Assembly: GCA_002351725.1 (NCBI GenBank)
Contig: DEHD01000025.1
Coordinates: 238,524-302,523 of the forward strand
Source: Prevotella sp. UBA2809
GTDB lineage: Bacteria; Bacteroidota; Bacteroidia; Bacteroidales; Bacteroidaceae
Reading direction: 5' to 3'
DNA length: 64,000 nt
The notes beneath the pieces were generated by a model. It did no database searches. It saw only the letters and a list, made by a program, of their open reading frames with translations, and had not been told where the DNA came from. The position numbers were made by a program, and so were the translations under genes. Positions 53,079-62,418 of the stretch are shown here, piece by piece (the stretch's first letter is position 1; every line of letters begins with the position of its first letter).

Positions 53079-56000
53079 CGATGATGAAAACTATAAAAAA
53101 AATATTGATCTTCTTGATGCTGGCATTGCCTGTGGCAGTGGCAGCTGACTATCTGTTTAAAACATTAGAAGCCCGCGACGGATTGACATCAAGTCAGGTG
53201 AACTGCATACTGAAAGACTCGCGAGGATATATGTGGTTTGGTACCCCAGCAGGATTGTACAGATTCGACGGATACACATTCCGCAACTTCCAGAGCGACT
53301 CGCAGAACGGTAGCTCGCTGAGCGACAGCTATATCAACTCAATACAAGAGACTCTCGACGGAAACCTGCTGATAGAAACAGCATCGGGCTACTGCATATA
53401 TCACCCACAGACGGAGAGCTTTGAGCGCGACATGAAGCAAGCCTTCGCACGATTCGGTATCGAGACCATCCCATCGGTGGTTTACGTAGACAAGCACAAG
53501 AACCTGTGGGGAGCAATACCTAACAAGGGTGTGGTTTGCTACAACCAGCAGCAACAGCTGCTTTACGAGTTTGGATATACCGACGACACACGCGGAGTGC
53601 CACAAGGCGTGGTATGCTCTATCAGCGAGTGTAAGGAGGGCGCACTGATAGTTTACGAAGACGGAAAGATAGCCTGCTGCGACGTTATGCACCAGCAGAA
53701 CTGCCTCTGGGTGGTTGAGGGAATACCCGCACTGAGAGACCATAAGACTAAATCGCTGCGCGCCTTTGCTGATGAGAACGACAATGTTTGGCTATATGGA
53801 CAGGGCACCTTGGTGATGTACGACAAGCAGAAAGGAGCTTGGGACTATACCGTAAGTCAGCGTCTTGGCGTAACGGGTCTGGGTGTCGACCGTAACATCA
53901 ACGGTATGGCAGGAAATCAAGGTAGCATCTGGATTGGTTCCGACCAGCTTGGATTGCTACGCATGGATCCAAAGACATACGAGACTGAACCCGTTCAGCC
54001 ACGAAACATAAACGAGAAGCAGCTGATTACTGACAACATAGGCATCCAGAGCGTTTATATGGACGATACAGGACTGCTGTGGGTTGGTACTGAGAAATCG
54101 GGTGTGGCATATACTGGTAAGTACATCTACCGTTTCGGCTCCAACCTCTTGGGCGATGTTACCGCCATGGCCCAGCATGCTGACGGTTCGATATGGTATG
54201 GTACCAGCGACAAAGGTGTGATAGGATTCAACGGACAGCTGGCAAGTCTTAAGGTATCGTGTATGGGTAATACCCCCGACGGTAGCATCTGGATTGGTTC
54301 AAAGCGCAACGGTCTGACTCGTATCAAGGATGGTGTATCTACCATCTACTCGGTAGCGAAAGACAGTGTGCGCACCATCATCGACGACCACATCAACGAC
54401 CTTACTACTGATAAGATAGGTAATCTGTGGATAGCAACAAACGGAGGTCTGCAGGTTTACAACCCAAGAATGAACTCGTTCTCAAGCTACACTCGCGAGA
54501 ACGGAAAGCTGAGCACCAACAGCATCACATGCCTGTTCTACAAGCAGGATGCCACAGAGAACAATCTGCTTATCGGTACCAGCGAAGGCCTCATCATTCT
54601 GAACCTGTCGACAACAGAGAAAAAGGTATATACTGGTAACAGCACTAACCTTAAGAGCTTTACCAACAACTACATTACACAGATATTCCAGGATTCACGC
54701 GGACTTATATGGGTAGGAACGCGCGAGGGATTGAACATACTGAATCTTGAGACCGACGAGCTTGACTACCTCACAGAGAAACAGGGATTGTGTAACAACA
54801 ACATCTGCGGTATTGCTGAGGACAAGAATCACTGCATATGGGTTACAACAAGCCGCGGTGTGAGCCGTATTGTGATACAGCGCAACCACGAGGAGGGCGT
54901 TAACAACTACGGACTCTATAACTACACCACTGCTGACGGACTGCAGAGTAACGAGTTCAACATGGGTTCGATACTTACCAAGCAGGACGGCGAGGTATTG
55001 CTGGGCGGACTGTATGGTGTGAACTGGGTGCTGCACAGAGAGGGAGCCGAGAAGGAGGAGCTGCCACGAGTAATGCTTACCCAGCTGTTTATTGGCGAGG
55101 AAGAGGTGCTGGCAGGACATGAGTATCACGGAAATGTAATACTGAATCAGGCTCTGAACGAGACAAGCCGCATTGACCTGAGTCATAGTCAAAACACATT
55201 CACCATCAAGTTTGCTGCTGGTAACTATAACCAGAGTGAGCGCTTGCAGTTTATGTACTGGATGGAGGGTCGCGATGAGGATTGGCGCAATGGTGACGCC
55301 CTGACTCACGGTGTGACATTCAACAATCTGAAGGCAGGTAGCTACATTCTGCACGTAAAGGCCATTAACGCTGAGGGTGCCGTAAGTACTCAGGAGCGTG
55401 TGATTGAGATAAACGTTGAGCGCCACTTCCTGTTGTCGTGGTGGATGATTACAGCCTACGTCATCGTGCTTGCCCTGATTATCTACTTCTGGCGTATAGG
55501 TATCAAGCAGCTCAAGGCCATCAAGCACAGAAAAGAGGCCGTGATACGCGAGCTGAAACTTCAGCGCGAGGAGATTAAGGCTGCAAGTGATGATCTGCGC
55601 CAGCCAATGGCCCGCATGACATCAATCATTGGAAACCTCACAGAGAAAGAGAAATCGCTTGAAGAGAAGGAGCAGCTTAACGCCCTCCACTCGCAGATGC
55701 TGCAAGTTATCACCCGTGTGGCTGATATGCAGATGAATTTGGAGCACCCAGAGGAGAGAGCAAAGAACAATGTTCAGGACCGCTTGACAATGAACAACAA
55801 GGGTGAGATTGAGTTACCCGAAATCGCAAGTGAGGTGCTTACCACAGATACTACACGCTCGCGTGCAGCTATCGACTCGCCTACTGCCAAGTTCACTGTT
55901 ATCATGATTGACGACAACGAGGAGTTCCTGGAGTTTGCTGCTGCACGACTGAAGTATGTATACAACTTCCACGTATATAACGACATCGAGAAGGCTGCTG

Positions 56001-56866
56001 AGGATCTGGAGCAGATGAAGTGCGACCTTGTAGTCTGCAAGCAGGAGATGTTCGGAATGACGGGTAGTGACCTGTGTAACCAGTTGAAGACCAACTACAT
56101 TACACAGAACATGAAGTTCATACTGATGACCGACACCGTGCTCACACCTCAGGATATGCGCTCGAAGAACATCACACTGAGTGCTGATGACTATCTGGCT
56201 AAGCCATTCAACATGCAGGAGGCCACGATGAGATTCAACAAGGTGCTGGGTCTTGGAGCAGTTCAGGTTGACAACGACCTTATTGAGGGTGCAGAGACTC
56301 GTCGCTTGGAGAGCAACAGCAGCAGTATGACCACAGCTACCGAGACTATGGACGCTGGCGATATTGAGACAACAGCACTTGCTGAGGTTGGAGCCGACGA
56401 CCCAATGAACAAGGTTGAAACAGTGGTTAAGAACCCACGCAGTCAGCAGAATACAAGCAATCTGCCTGAGGGTATCAAGGCGTACGACGCTGACGAGGAG
56501 GAAGGCGGAGGCAACGACTTCTCGATGATGGACGCTATGGACCGTCAGCTGATTAAGAACATAGAGCAGTACGTGCTGCAGAACATGAGCCGCGGACAGA
56601 TTAGTCTGGAGGAGATGGCCTACGCTATGGGTATGGGCCGCGTACCATTCTTCCACCGTGTTCGCAGCCTTACCAACAAGACTCCAGCCGAGCTGGTAAG
56701 AGACATGCGACTGAAACACGCATGCATACTGCTGAAGCGTACAAATATTAATATGAGTGAGTTGGCATCGAACATAGGATTTATGACAGCCGAGAACTTC
56801 ATCAACATTTTCAAGGAGAAGTTCGGCATGACGCCACTTGAATACAGATTACAACATCGTAAATGA
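53075..56866 (+). CDS. Propeller-sensor regulator resembling a hybrid two-component protein but without kinase parts
   Basis: A 1263-residue membrane protein. Order: signal/anchor (about 5-24), two-component-type propeller repeats (about 25-680) such as DSRGYMWFGTPAGLYRFDG and DSRGLIWVGTREGLNIL, a Y_Y_Y-like beta domain (about 690-780), one membrane helix (about 795-812), a dimer-helix pair, a receiver-like domain (about 945-1070) and an AraC-type DNA-binding domain (about 1150-1263). In the dimer helix the usual SHELRTPL reads SDDLRQPM, so the phospho-histidine is Asp. No ATP-binding kinase domain follows. In the receiver the phospho-aspartate place reads Lys (LVVCKQEMFGMTG). Start chosen at ATG 53075, overlapping the kdsD stop. 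It probably acts without phosphotransfer. Confidence 0.88.
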   Translation: MTMMKTIKKILIFLMLALPVAVAADYLFKTLEARDGLTSSQVNCILKDSRGYMWFGTPAGLYRFDGYTFRNFQSDSQNGSSLSDSYINSIQETLDGNLLIETASGYCIYHPQTESFERDMKQAFARFGIETIPSVVYVDKHKNLWGAIPNKGVVCYNQQQQLLYEFGYTDDTRGVPQGVVCSISECKEGALIVYEDGKIACCDVMHQQNCLWVVEGIPALRDHKTKSLRAFADENDNVWLYGQGTLVMYDKQKGAWDYTVSQRLGVTGLGVDRNINGMAGNQGSIWIGSDQLGLLRMDPKTYETEPVQPRNINEKQLITDNIGIQSVYMDDTGLLWVGTEKSGVAYTGKYIYRFGSNLLGDVTAMAQHADGSIWYGTSDKGVIGFNGQLASLKVSCMGNTPDGSIWIGSKRNGLTRIKDGVSTIYSVAKDSVRTIIDDHINDLTTDKIGNLWIATNGGLQVYNPRMNSFSSYTRENGKLSTNSITCLFYKQDATENNLLIGTSEGLIILNLSTTEKKVYTGNSTNLKSFTNNYITQIFQDSRGLIWVGTREGLNILNLETDELDYLTEKQGLCNNNICGIAEDKNHCIWVTTSRGVSRIVIQRNHEEGVNNYGLYNYTTADGLQSNEFNMGSILTKQDGEVLLGGLYGVNWVLHREGAEKEELPRVMLTQLFIGEEEVLAGHEYHGNVILNQALNETSRIDLSHSQNTFTIKFAAGNYNQSERLQFMYWMEGRDEDWRNGDALTHGVTFNNLKAGSYILHVKAINAEGAVSTQERVIEINVERHFLLSWWMITAYVIVLALIIYFWRIGIKQLKAIKHRKEAVIRELKLQREEIKAASDDLRQPMARMTSIIGNLTEKEKSLEEKEQLNALHSQMLQVITRVADMQMNLEHPEERAKNNVQDRLTMNNKGEIELPEIASEVLTTDTTRSRAAIDSPTAKFTVIMIDDNEEFLEFAAARLKYVYNFHVYNDIEKAAEDLEQMKCDLVVCKQEMFGMTGSDLCNQLKTNYITQNMKFILMTDTVLTPQDMRSKNITLSADDYLAKPFNMQEATMRFNKVLGLGAVQVDNDLIEGAETRRLESNSSSMTTATETMDAGDIETTALAEVGADDPMNKVETVVKNPRSQQNTSNLPEGIKAYDADEEEGGGNDFSMMDAMDRQLIKNIEQYVLQNMSRGQISLEEMAYAMGMGRVPFFHRVRSLTNKTPAELVRDMRLKHACILLKRTNINMSELASNIGFMTAENFINIFKEKFGMTPLEYRLQHRK

Positions 56867-58098
56867 TTATAAGAAAGCATCTTCAGTCAGGAATAGCCAC
56901 CATGCTATTCCTGCTGATTTCTCTAATAGCACAAGCCCAGACAAGCGACTCACTGATAGTGGGTCAGATGCGCGACGTGGGCATACACTTCTACAAGAAT
57001 AATGACGTAAGGCTGATAATGTCGGGCAAAGAGAAGTTCGACCTTATGTTCGAGGACATTCGCAATGCCAAGAGCAGTGTGCATCTGGAATACTTCAACT
57101 TCCGCAACGACTCGATAGCATCGCTATTGTTTGACATCCTGCGCGAGAAGCGTAAGGAGGGTGTTGAGGTGAGAGCATTGTTCGACGGATTCGGAAACGA
57201 TTCGAACAACCAACCGCTTAAGAAGCACCACATAAAGAGTCTGCGTGAGGATAGCATCGACATTCACGAGTTCGACCCAGTGCGTTTTCCATGGGTAAAC
57301 CACATATGGCCTCGCGACCACAGAAAGATAGTGGTCATCGACGGACACATAGCCTATACAGGAGGAATGAACGTGGCCGACTACTACATAGTGGGCACAG
57401 AACAGGTGGGCGAATGGCGCGATATGCATTGCAGAATAGAGGGCCCCGTGGTGAACGAGCTTCAGGACATCTTCGCCCGCATATGGCAGAAGGTTACCAA
57501 AGAGCAGCTGCTGAATCAGAAATACTACCGAGGCGAGAAGAAAGGCGACATGATGGTGGGAATAGCTAACAGAGAGCCACGCACCACCAACAAGATTATG
57601 CGCCAATTCTACGTTTCGGCACTCGACGATGCTCAGGATTCCATAAAAATCATCAACCCCTACTTCACCCTCACTCCATCAGTGAAAAAGGCCATTCATC
57701 GTGCAATAGACCGTGGCGTGAAGGTTGACATTCTGGTATCAGCAAAGAGCGACATCCCCTTAACACCTGATGCCGTATATTATAATGTACACAAGCTGAT
57801 GAAGAGAGGTGCCAACATCTGGTTGTATCAACCTGGATTCCACCACTCGAAGATAATGATGGTGGATGGCAAGTTCTGCACCGTTGGCAGCACTAACCTC
57901 GACGCACGCAGCCTGAGATTCGACTACGAGGTTAACGCCCTGATAATAGACAAGAAGATTACAAAGGAGCTGGATGACATGTTTATCAGAGACACCCAGA
58001 AGAGCGTGCTGCTTACAAAAGAGGAATGGAACAATTTCCGTACTGGTTGGCAGAAGTTCCGCGGATGGTTCGCACACCTGCTTTCACCTTTCTTATAA
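56863..58098 (+). CDS. Exported phospholipase D-like protein (cardiolipin-synthase-like)
   Basis: A 411-residue protein with an N-terminal hydrophobic signal ending LISLIAQAQTSD. Two PLD motifs are complete: DHRKIVVIDGHIAYTGGMN (about residues 146-164) and HHSKIMMVDGKFCTVGSTN (about 326-344), each with His-Lys-Asp and the following Gly-Asn pair. Members act as cardiolipin synthases or as phospholipases/nucleases. Lack of the usual two N-terminal membrane helices and a cleavable-looking signal favour an exported enzyme. Its start overlaps the regulator stop (ATGA at 56863). Confidence 0.85.
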   Translation: MIIRKHLQSGIATMLFLLISLIAQAQTSDSLIVGQMRDVGIHFYKNNDVRLIMSGKEKFDLMFEDIRNAKSSVHLEYFNFRNDSIASLLFDILREKRKEGVEVRALFDGFGNDSNNQPLKKHHIKSLREDSIDIHEFDPVRFPWVNHIWPRDHRKIVVIDGHIAYTGGMNVADYYIVGTEQVGEWRDMHCRIEGPVVNELQDIFARIWQKVTKEQLLNQKYYRGEKKGDMMVGIANREPRTTNKIMRQFYVSALDDAQDSIKIINPYFTLTPSVKKAIHRAIDRGVKVDILVSAKSDIPLTPDAVYYNVHKLMKRGANIWLYQPGFHHSKIMMVDGKFCTVGSTNLDARSLRFDYEVNALIIDKKITKELDDMFIRDTQKSVLLTKEEWNNFRTGWQKFRGWFAHLLSPFL

Positions 58099-58107
58099 TA
58101 ATAGCCC

Positions 58108-59238
58108 ATGAACAGAAACACCGTGATATCAATAAGTAAGGGAATAGCCATCATACTGATGGTGATAGCTCATGCCGAGGCCCCAGCGTGGTTGTGCAAA
58201 TTCATATTCGAGTTCCACATGCCGCTGTTCTTTATCACGGCTGGATATTTCTTCTCGTTGAAGTACCTGAACGACGAGGCGACATTCGTGAAGAAACGCA
58301 TAAAAGGACTATATGTGCCATTCGTAAAGTGGAGCGTTGTATTTCTGGCATTGCACAATCTGATGTTCGAGATAGGAATACTGAACGAGACATATGGCAA
58401 CGAGACGGGCGGAGTTACCCACCCTTACAGTTGGCACAGCATACAGCAGAACCTATGGAACATTTTTACCGCAATGGGTGGTTACGACCAGTTCCTTTGT
58501 GGTGCTTTCTGGTTCTTCCGAGGATTGTTTGTGGCCAGCATCCTATACCTTATTATATATAAGGTGATGGATTACAGCATAAAATCCGAGAAATGGAAGA
58601 AGGCCATCCCCTACCTCATCTGCATTTTATTGCTGATACTCTGCGGATGGAAGACATACGAGAAACTTAAGATTGTTACACTTGTGCAGGGTGGCTATCG
58701 CGACATGATGGGATGCTTCTTCTTTGGATGCGGTTTCATCTTCCGCCAATATGCCGAGAGCTATCAGGCAATAATCAAGCGATACTACGCCATCATTTGG
58801 ACAAGCATAGTGTTTGGCATCGTGGTCTACGTATTCTCGTACTACCTTACTGCCAACATGAATTGGCGTTCGAGCTTTGTTCAGTTCCTATCGTTACCTG
58901 TTCCTGCTATTTTGGGATTCCTGATGACGTACAACATCAGCATGCTGCTTGACAAGAAGGATAATTGGCTAAAGCGTTTCCTTGTATATACGGGCGACCA
59001 CACGCTGAACATATTTATATTCCACATTGTGGCATATAAGGTGGTTAGCTTGATAAAGATATGGTACTATGGGCTCGACATACAGCAGATAGGTTGCCAC
59101 ATGGTGATACACGACCACTCGCAGGAAGACGCATTCTGGATACTCTACACCATAGCTGGCGTAGGTATACCTTTGTTTGGCACTTGGCTTACAGAAAGGG
59201 TGAAGGCTAAACGCCAATCAAGTCGAACATCATCTTGA
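58108..59238 (+). CDS. Acyltransferase 3 family membrane protein
   Basis: A 376-residue protein with about ten membrane helices. The N-terminal signature is ISKGIAIILMVIAHAEAPAW followed by EFHMPLFFITAGYFFSLKYL, with the catalytic histidine in VIAHAE. Family members O-acylate sugars of lipopolysaccharide, capsule or other surface glycans. It follows the PLD-like gene by 9 bases and so belongs to the Kdo/envelope group. Its last 32 bases overlap the convergent TPR gene. Confidence 0.87.
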   Translation: MNRNTVISISKGIAIILMVIAHAEAPAWLCKFIFEFHMPLFFITAGYFFSLKYLNDEATFVKKRIKGLYVPFVKWSVVFLALHNLMFEIGILNETYGNETGGVTHPYSWHSIQQNLWNIFTAMGGYDQFLCGAFWFFRGLFVASILYLIIYKVMDYSIKSEKWKKAIPYLICILLLILCGWKTYEKLKIVTLVQGGYRDMMGCFFFGCGFIFRQYAESYQAIIKRYYAIIWTSIVFGIVVYVFSYYLTANMNWRSSFVQFLSLPVPAILGFLMTYNISMLLDKKDNWLKRFLVYTGDHTLNIFIFHIVAYKVVSLIKIWYYGLDIQQIGCHMVIHDHSQEDAFWILYTIAGVGIPLFGTWLTERVKAKRQSSRTSS

Positions 59239-61357
59239 TTTCTTCATCGATAATGCCGTTCTTATCAAGCAGGTATTCCTCCTTCTTGATAAGGTCGTAA
59301 ACATCCTTGCCATAAGAGCGGAAACAACTTGCGGCCTCGTCAATCCTATCATTAAACCACAGATAGAATCCATAGTTAAGCAAGTCGCCAGAAGCAGGAA
59401 GATCTACCGCCATCAGCTGGTCGTACAGACGTCCGGCTTGCTCGTATTTCCCATCGCAAGTAAGAGCCCATGCCAATACACGAGCCACATTAAGATTGTC
59501 GGAATCCTCGTAGTTAAGGCGGAACAATATCTGTTCGGCCTCATCGTAGCGACGCAGATTGGTAAGACAAACCGACTTATTGAGCAGATATAGTTTCTTA
59601 TCCGGATTAATTGCGAGCAACTTATCGTAAAGGTCGAGAGCCTCATCGTATTTCTCCTTTCCGAACACCTCTCTTGCCAATCCCCACATAGCCTGCTCGC
59701 TATCAGGATTAAGCTCTAATGCACGTCTATAATCAAGCTCTTTGCCATGTCGCAGGTAGGCGCTAAGCATGTAGAAGTCGTAATTATAGAACTTCTCATC
59801 TTCATAACACTCCAGCACCTTGCGTGCATCCTGATGGCGGTTGCGCTTGATGAGGAAACAGATTATATCGTAGAACTGATCCTGCAACTTGGTGAAGAAG
59901 AACAAGCGATAGTGGAAGAAAAGGCACTCCGACATCTCATATGAGAAGAAATTGCGGAAATCGCCACGCTGTGGGAACAGACGGAAGAAGCGGAACAAAT
60001 CCTGAAGATAGATTCTGCGGATATAGGCAGGAGATTCCATCTCTTCCTTATCTACCTTCTGTACCATCATTGCCTCGCCACGATTCAGCATCTCGCGAAC
60101 GTTCTCTGGTATCTGGTTCAGCACACTATCAAATGCCAGCAAGAATGAGTATTTATCGCTATTGCAGAATGGACCGTAATCCAAAATGCCCTTCAGGAAT
60201 TTCACGTCAGCAAACCTTTCGCGGGCAAAGGCCACTCCTGGGTGATCTATATAATAAGGTGTAAACCAGTTTACTATCTCGTTGAAGAATGAGAAGCGTT
60301 TCATCTGCGAGAAACCTCCGAAATACACATCCGAACCTTGTTTCTGCATGTCAATCATACGGCGGAAGCTGTTCTCCATCTTCTCCAGATTCTTCTCGTC
60401 AGCATCTGGGTGCAGAATATCGTTGAGTATAGCCTCCTCGTCCTGCTCAAGGATTCCATCGCGACCAATGTTGCTCTGGTTCTTAATAAGGTCGGGCATT
60501 ATCTCGTTCTGTATGGTGTCGCGATCCTGCTCAGCACTCATACAATAGAATATCTGCTTCTGCAGCTCAGCAAGCTCCTTGCAGCAATCAGGATTCTCAA
60601 GAGCCTTGTTTACAAGCTCCTGCATCTCTGTATAGAGCTGAACATGCAACACATCGTCGATGCTAAGCACCCAACCCACAAGTGCACGCTGGCGCACATA
60701 TTCATCGCTACTCTGCTGATAAACATTCATCAGTGTGCGGAACTTAACCATATCAAAGCAGTTCATAGCTGCCAGAGTTGTGGCGCTTACTATAATCTGC
60801 TGATCCAGAGAGTCGACGGTGGGCGATAAGAGCAACTGCTCCATAGCTTCGCCCTGACCTTCAGTCCAAAGGTCGGATGTAAGGATATGGGCAAAGATAT
60901 CGCCCATAAGCTGATAATGATTTCTGTACAACTCCTTGCGTCGACCCTGAGAAGTGTGAGGTGGCTCAAGTTCGAGCATCGCTACGTCAGAGACAAACGA
61001 TTCCAACTGCTCGCGTAACACCTGTACCGACCAATCTCTCGGACTAAGATGTGCCCTCATAAAGAGCGATGAGAGGAATGGCGAATGCAGCACTCGGGCA
61101 TTGGTATACACATTGGCGTAAAGCACATACATACGGCGCAGCAGCTTGTCGTACTGCTGTGAAAGCTGCGGGTCCTTAAAACCCTTGCGCCAATAGTCCT
61201 TCATCACCTGATAATCGGTCTTGATAGCAAAAAGGCGGTCGGAGTTTATCTGATGCGGATTCATCGCCAGATAATTCTCCATGCGCAAAATAGCACCGTT
61301 AAGTGCCCTTACCGACAAGTATTCGTATATTTTCTTTAGTGTCTCTTCCTGTCTCAT
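59207..61357 (-). CDS. Tetratricopeptide repeat protein
   Basis: A 716-residue cytoplasmic protein. TPR units are clear in the C-terminal third: NPDSEQAMWGLAREVFGKEK and YDEALDLYDKLLAINPDKKL, then RYDEAEQILFRLNYEDSDNL and GKYEQAGRLYDQLMAVDLPA. The N-terminal part is helical with ARVLHSPFLSSLFMRAHLSP, no known domain. TPR proteins act as assembly scaffolds; partners are unknown. It follows the lipoprotein gene by 3 bases, so the two are cotranscribed. Confidence 0.83.
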   Translation of the reverse strand: MRQEETLKKIYEYLSVRALNGAILRMENYLAMNPHQINSDRLFAIKTDYQVMKDYWRKGFKDPQLSQQYDKLLRRMYVLYANVYTNARVLHSPFLSSLFMRAHLSPRDWSVQVLREQLESFVSDVAMLELEPPHTSQGRRKELYRNHYQLMGDIFAHILTSDLWTEGQGEAMEQLLLSPTVDSLDQQIIVSATTLAAMNCFDMVKFRTLMNVYQQSSDEYVRQRALVGWVLSIDDVLHVQLYTEMQELVNKALENPDCCKELAELQKQIFYCMSAEQDRDTIQNEIMPDLIKNQSNIGRDGILEQDEEAILNDILHPDADEKNLEKMENSFRRMIDMQKQGSDVYFGGFSQMKRFSFFNEIVNWFTPYYIDHPGVAFARERFADVKFLKGILDYGPFCNSDKYSFLLAFDSVLNQIPENVREMLNRGEAMMVQKVDKEEMESPAYIRRIYLQDLFRFFRLFPQRGDFRNFFSYEMSECLFFHYRLFFFTKLQDQFYDIICFLIKRNRHQDARKVLECYEDEKFYNYDFYMLSAYLRHGKELDYRRALELNPDSEQAMWGLAREVFGKEKYDEALDLYDKLLAINPDKKLYLLNKSVCLTNLRRYDEAEQILFRLNYEDSDNLNVARVLAWALTCDGKYEQAGRLYDQLMAVDLPASGDLLNYGFYLWFNDRIDEAASCFRSYGKDVYDLIKKEEYLLDKNGIIDEEIKMMFDLIGV

Positions 61358-61360
61358 GTG

Positions 61361-62278
61361 TTACTTCTTCTTTTCCAGCCATCTCTTGGCACGGTCTATG
61401 TCTTTTTGTCTTGGTGTCTGATATGTGAACTTAAGCGAATCAGGTAGTGCATTGATGGCTTGATCGTTAAGTCCGTAGTACTTCTTAAGAATCTGCTTGT
61501 AGTGGGTCACGCCAAAGTGGTTGATAGAGTCGCAAGCCTGCTTGTAACCCTTCATAAATACCTCCATCTGGTGCTTTCTATTCTTATCGCCCATGTTCTT
61601 TGTGCGGAACACAAGTGCGCCCAACTGTATGTCTTCCTTACGTGTGTCGAGCAACACATAATGCTTTTTCAGCACGGCTTGCGATGCCTGAGGCTCTGTA
61701 AGCAGCATGGCATCCATCTCGTTGTTCTCAAGCATCTTCAAGCGGATGTTCACATCGTTAATCTGAATGCGGAACACGCGCTCTGGAGCCAGCTTGGCAC
61801 TATCAACAGCCAGATCGCCAAGCAAATCAGTAGCTGAGTAGCGCGTCATGGCCAGCATCTTATCGTCGAGATGTTTGAAGTTGGTGATACGCAGCTGGCG
61901 CTGACTAACCATCAGCCAATAGGCATTGGTGGCAGCGGCATATCGCAGAGGTGTACCCTCTTTTATCATCTTCTCGGCTCTCACCAAATCGGTGATGGCA
62001 CCTTCAGCACGGTTTCTTATCAATGCGGTGTCGATATCCATCTGGGCATTGTAGCGCTTAAGGCGGATATCAACGGCGGTATCAAACATCTGTCGCTCTT
62101 TGGCTACGAATACGGGCAGACAATCGAGTGTGGGCATAACGGCGATTTTAAGTGCAGCCGAATCTTCACGCCACATTCTCAAACGCTGCTCACGAGTGAG
62201 ACGCTTGGTTTCTTCGTACGATTGTCCGCATGAAGCGAGCATCAGAAGAGCTATGAATCCAAAAACTAATTTCTTCAT
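61361..62278 (-). CDS. Lipoprotein resembling ABC-transporter substrate-binding proteins
   Basis: A 305-residue protein. The start at 62278 gives the lipoprotein signal MKKLVFGFIALLMLASCGQS; the longer frame to 62413 crosses the promoter. After the cysteine at 17 comes a bilobed-type fold pattern with LKIAVMPTLDCLPVFVAKER, EGAITDLVRAEKMIKEG and DAMLLTEPQASQAVLKKHYV, like NMT1/SsuA-type binding proteins. No permease or ATPase gene is near, so it may work alone or with the TPR protein that follows. Confidence 0.72.
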   Translation of the reverse strand: MKKLVFGFIALLMLASCGQSYEETKRLTREQRLRMWREDSAALKIAVMPTLDCLPVFVAKERQMFDTAVDIRLKRYNAQMDIDTALIRNRAEGAITDLVRAEKMIKEGTPLRYAAATNAYWLMVSQRQLRITNFKHLDDKMLAMTRYSATDLLGDLAVDSAKLAPERVFRIQINDVNIRLKMLENNEMDAMLLTEPQASQAVLKKHYVLLDTRKEDIQLGALVFRTKNMGDKNRKHQMEVFMKGYKQACDSINHFGVTHYKQILKKYYGLNDQAINALPDSLKFTYQTPRQKDIDRAKRWLEKKK

Positions 62279-62287
62279 AATCGCCTG

Positions 62288-62295
62288 CAAAGGTA
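62288..62295 (-). promoter_or_regulatory. -7 box for the lipoprotein gene
   Basis: Minus strand TACCTTTG followed by CA, ending 9 bases before the ATG at 62278. Confidence 0.65.
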
Positions 62296-62305
62296 CTGAA
62301 TTTTT

Positions 62306-62382
62306 CCTACGGATTGTACGGATTATACGGATTATTTTATTTCTGATACTTAAAAATTCGTAAAATCCGTATAATCCGTAGG
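62306..62382. repeat. Inverted repeat between divergent promoters
   Basis: The left arm 62306-62333 and the reverse complement of 62355-62382 both read CCTACGGATT, then TACGGATT-type units; about 25 of 28 bases match. The arms are separated by 21 bases. The repeat sits exactly between the lipoprotein and radA promoters. Confidence 0.7.
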
Positions 62383-62402
62383 CTATTATTTTTCCTTTTT
62401 TG

Positions 62403-62410
62403 TACTTTTG
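62403..62410 (+). promoter_or_regulatory. -7 box for radA
   Basis: TACTTTTG followed by CA, ending 8 bases before the ATG at 62419. An ATG at 62413 would be too close to follow it. Confidence 0.65.
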
Positions 62411-62418
62411 CAATGATT

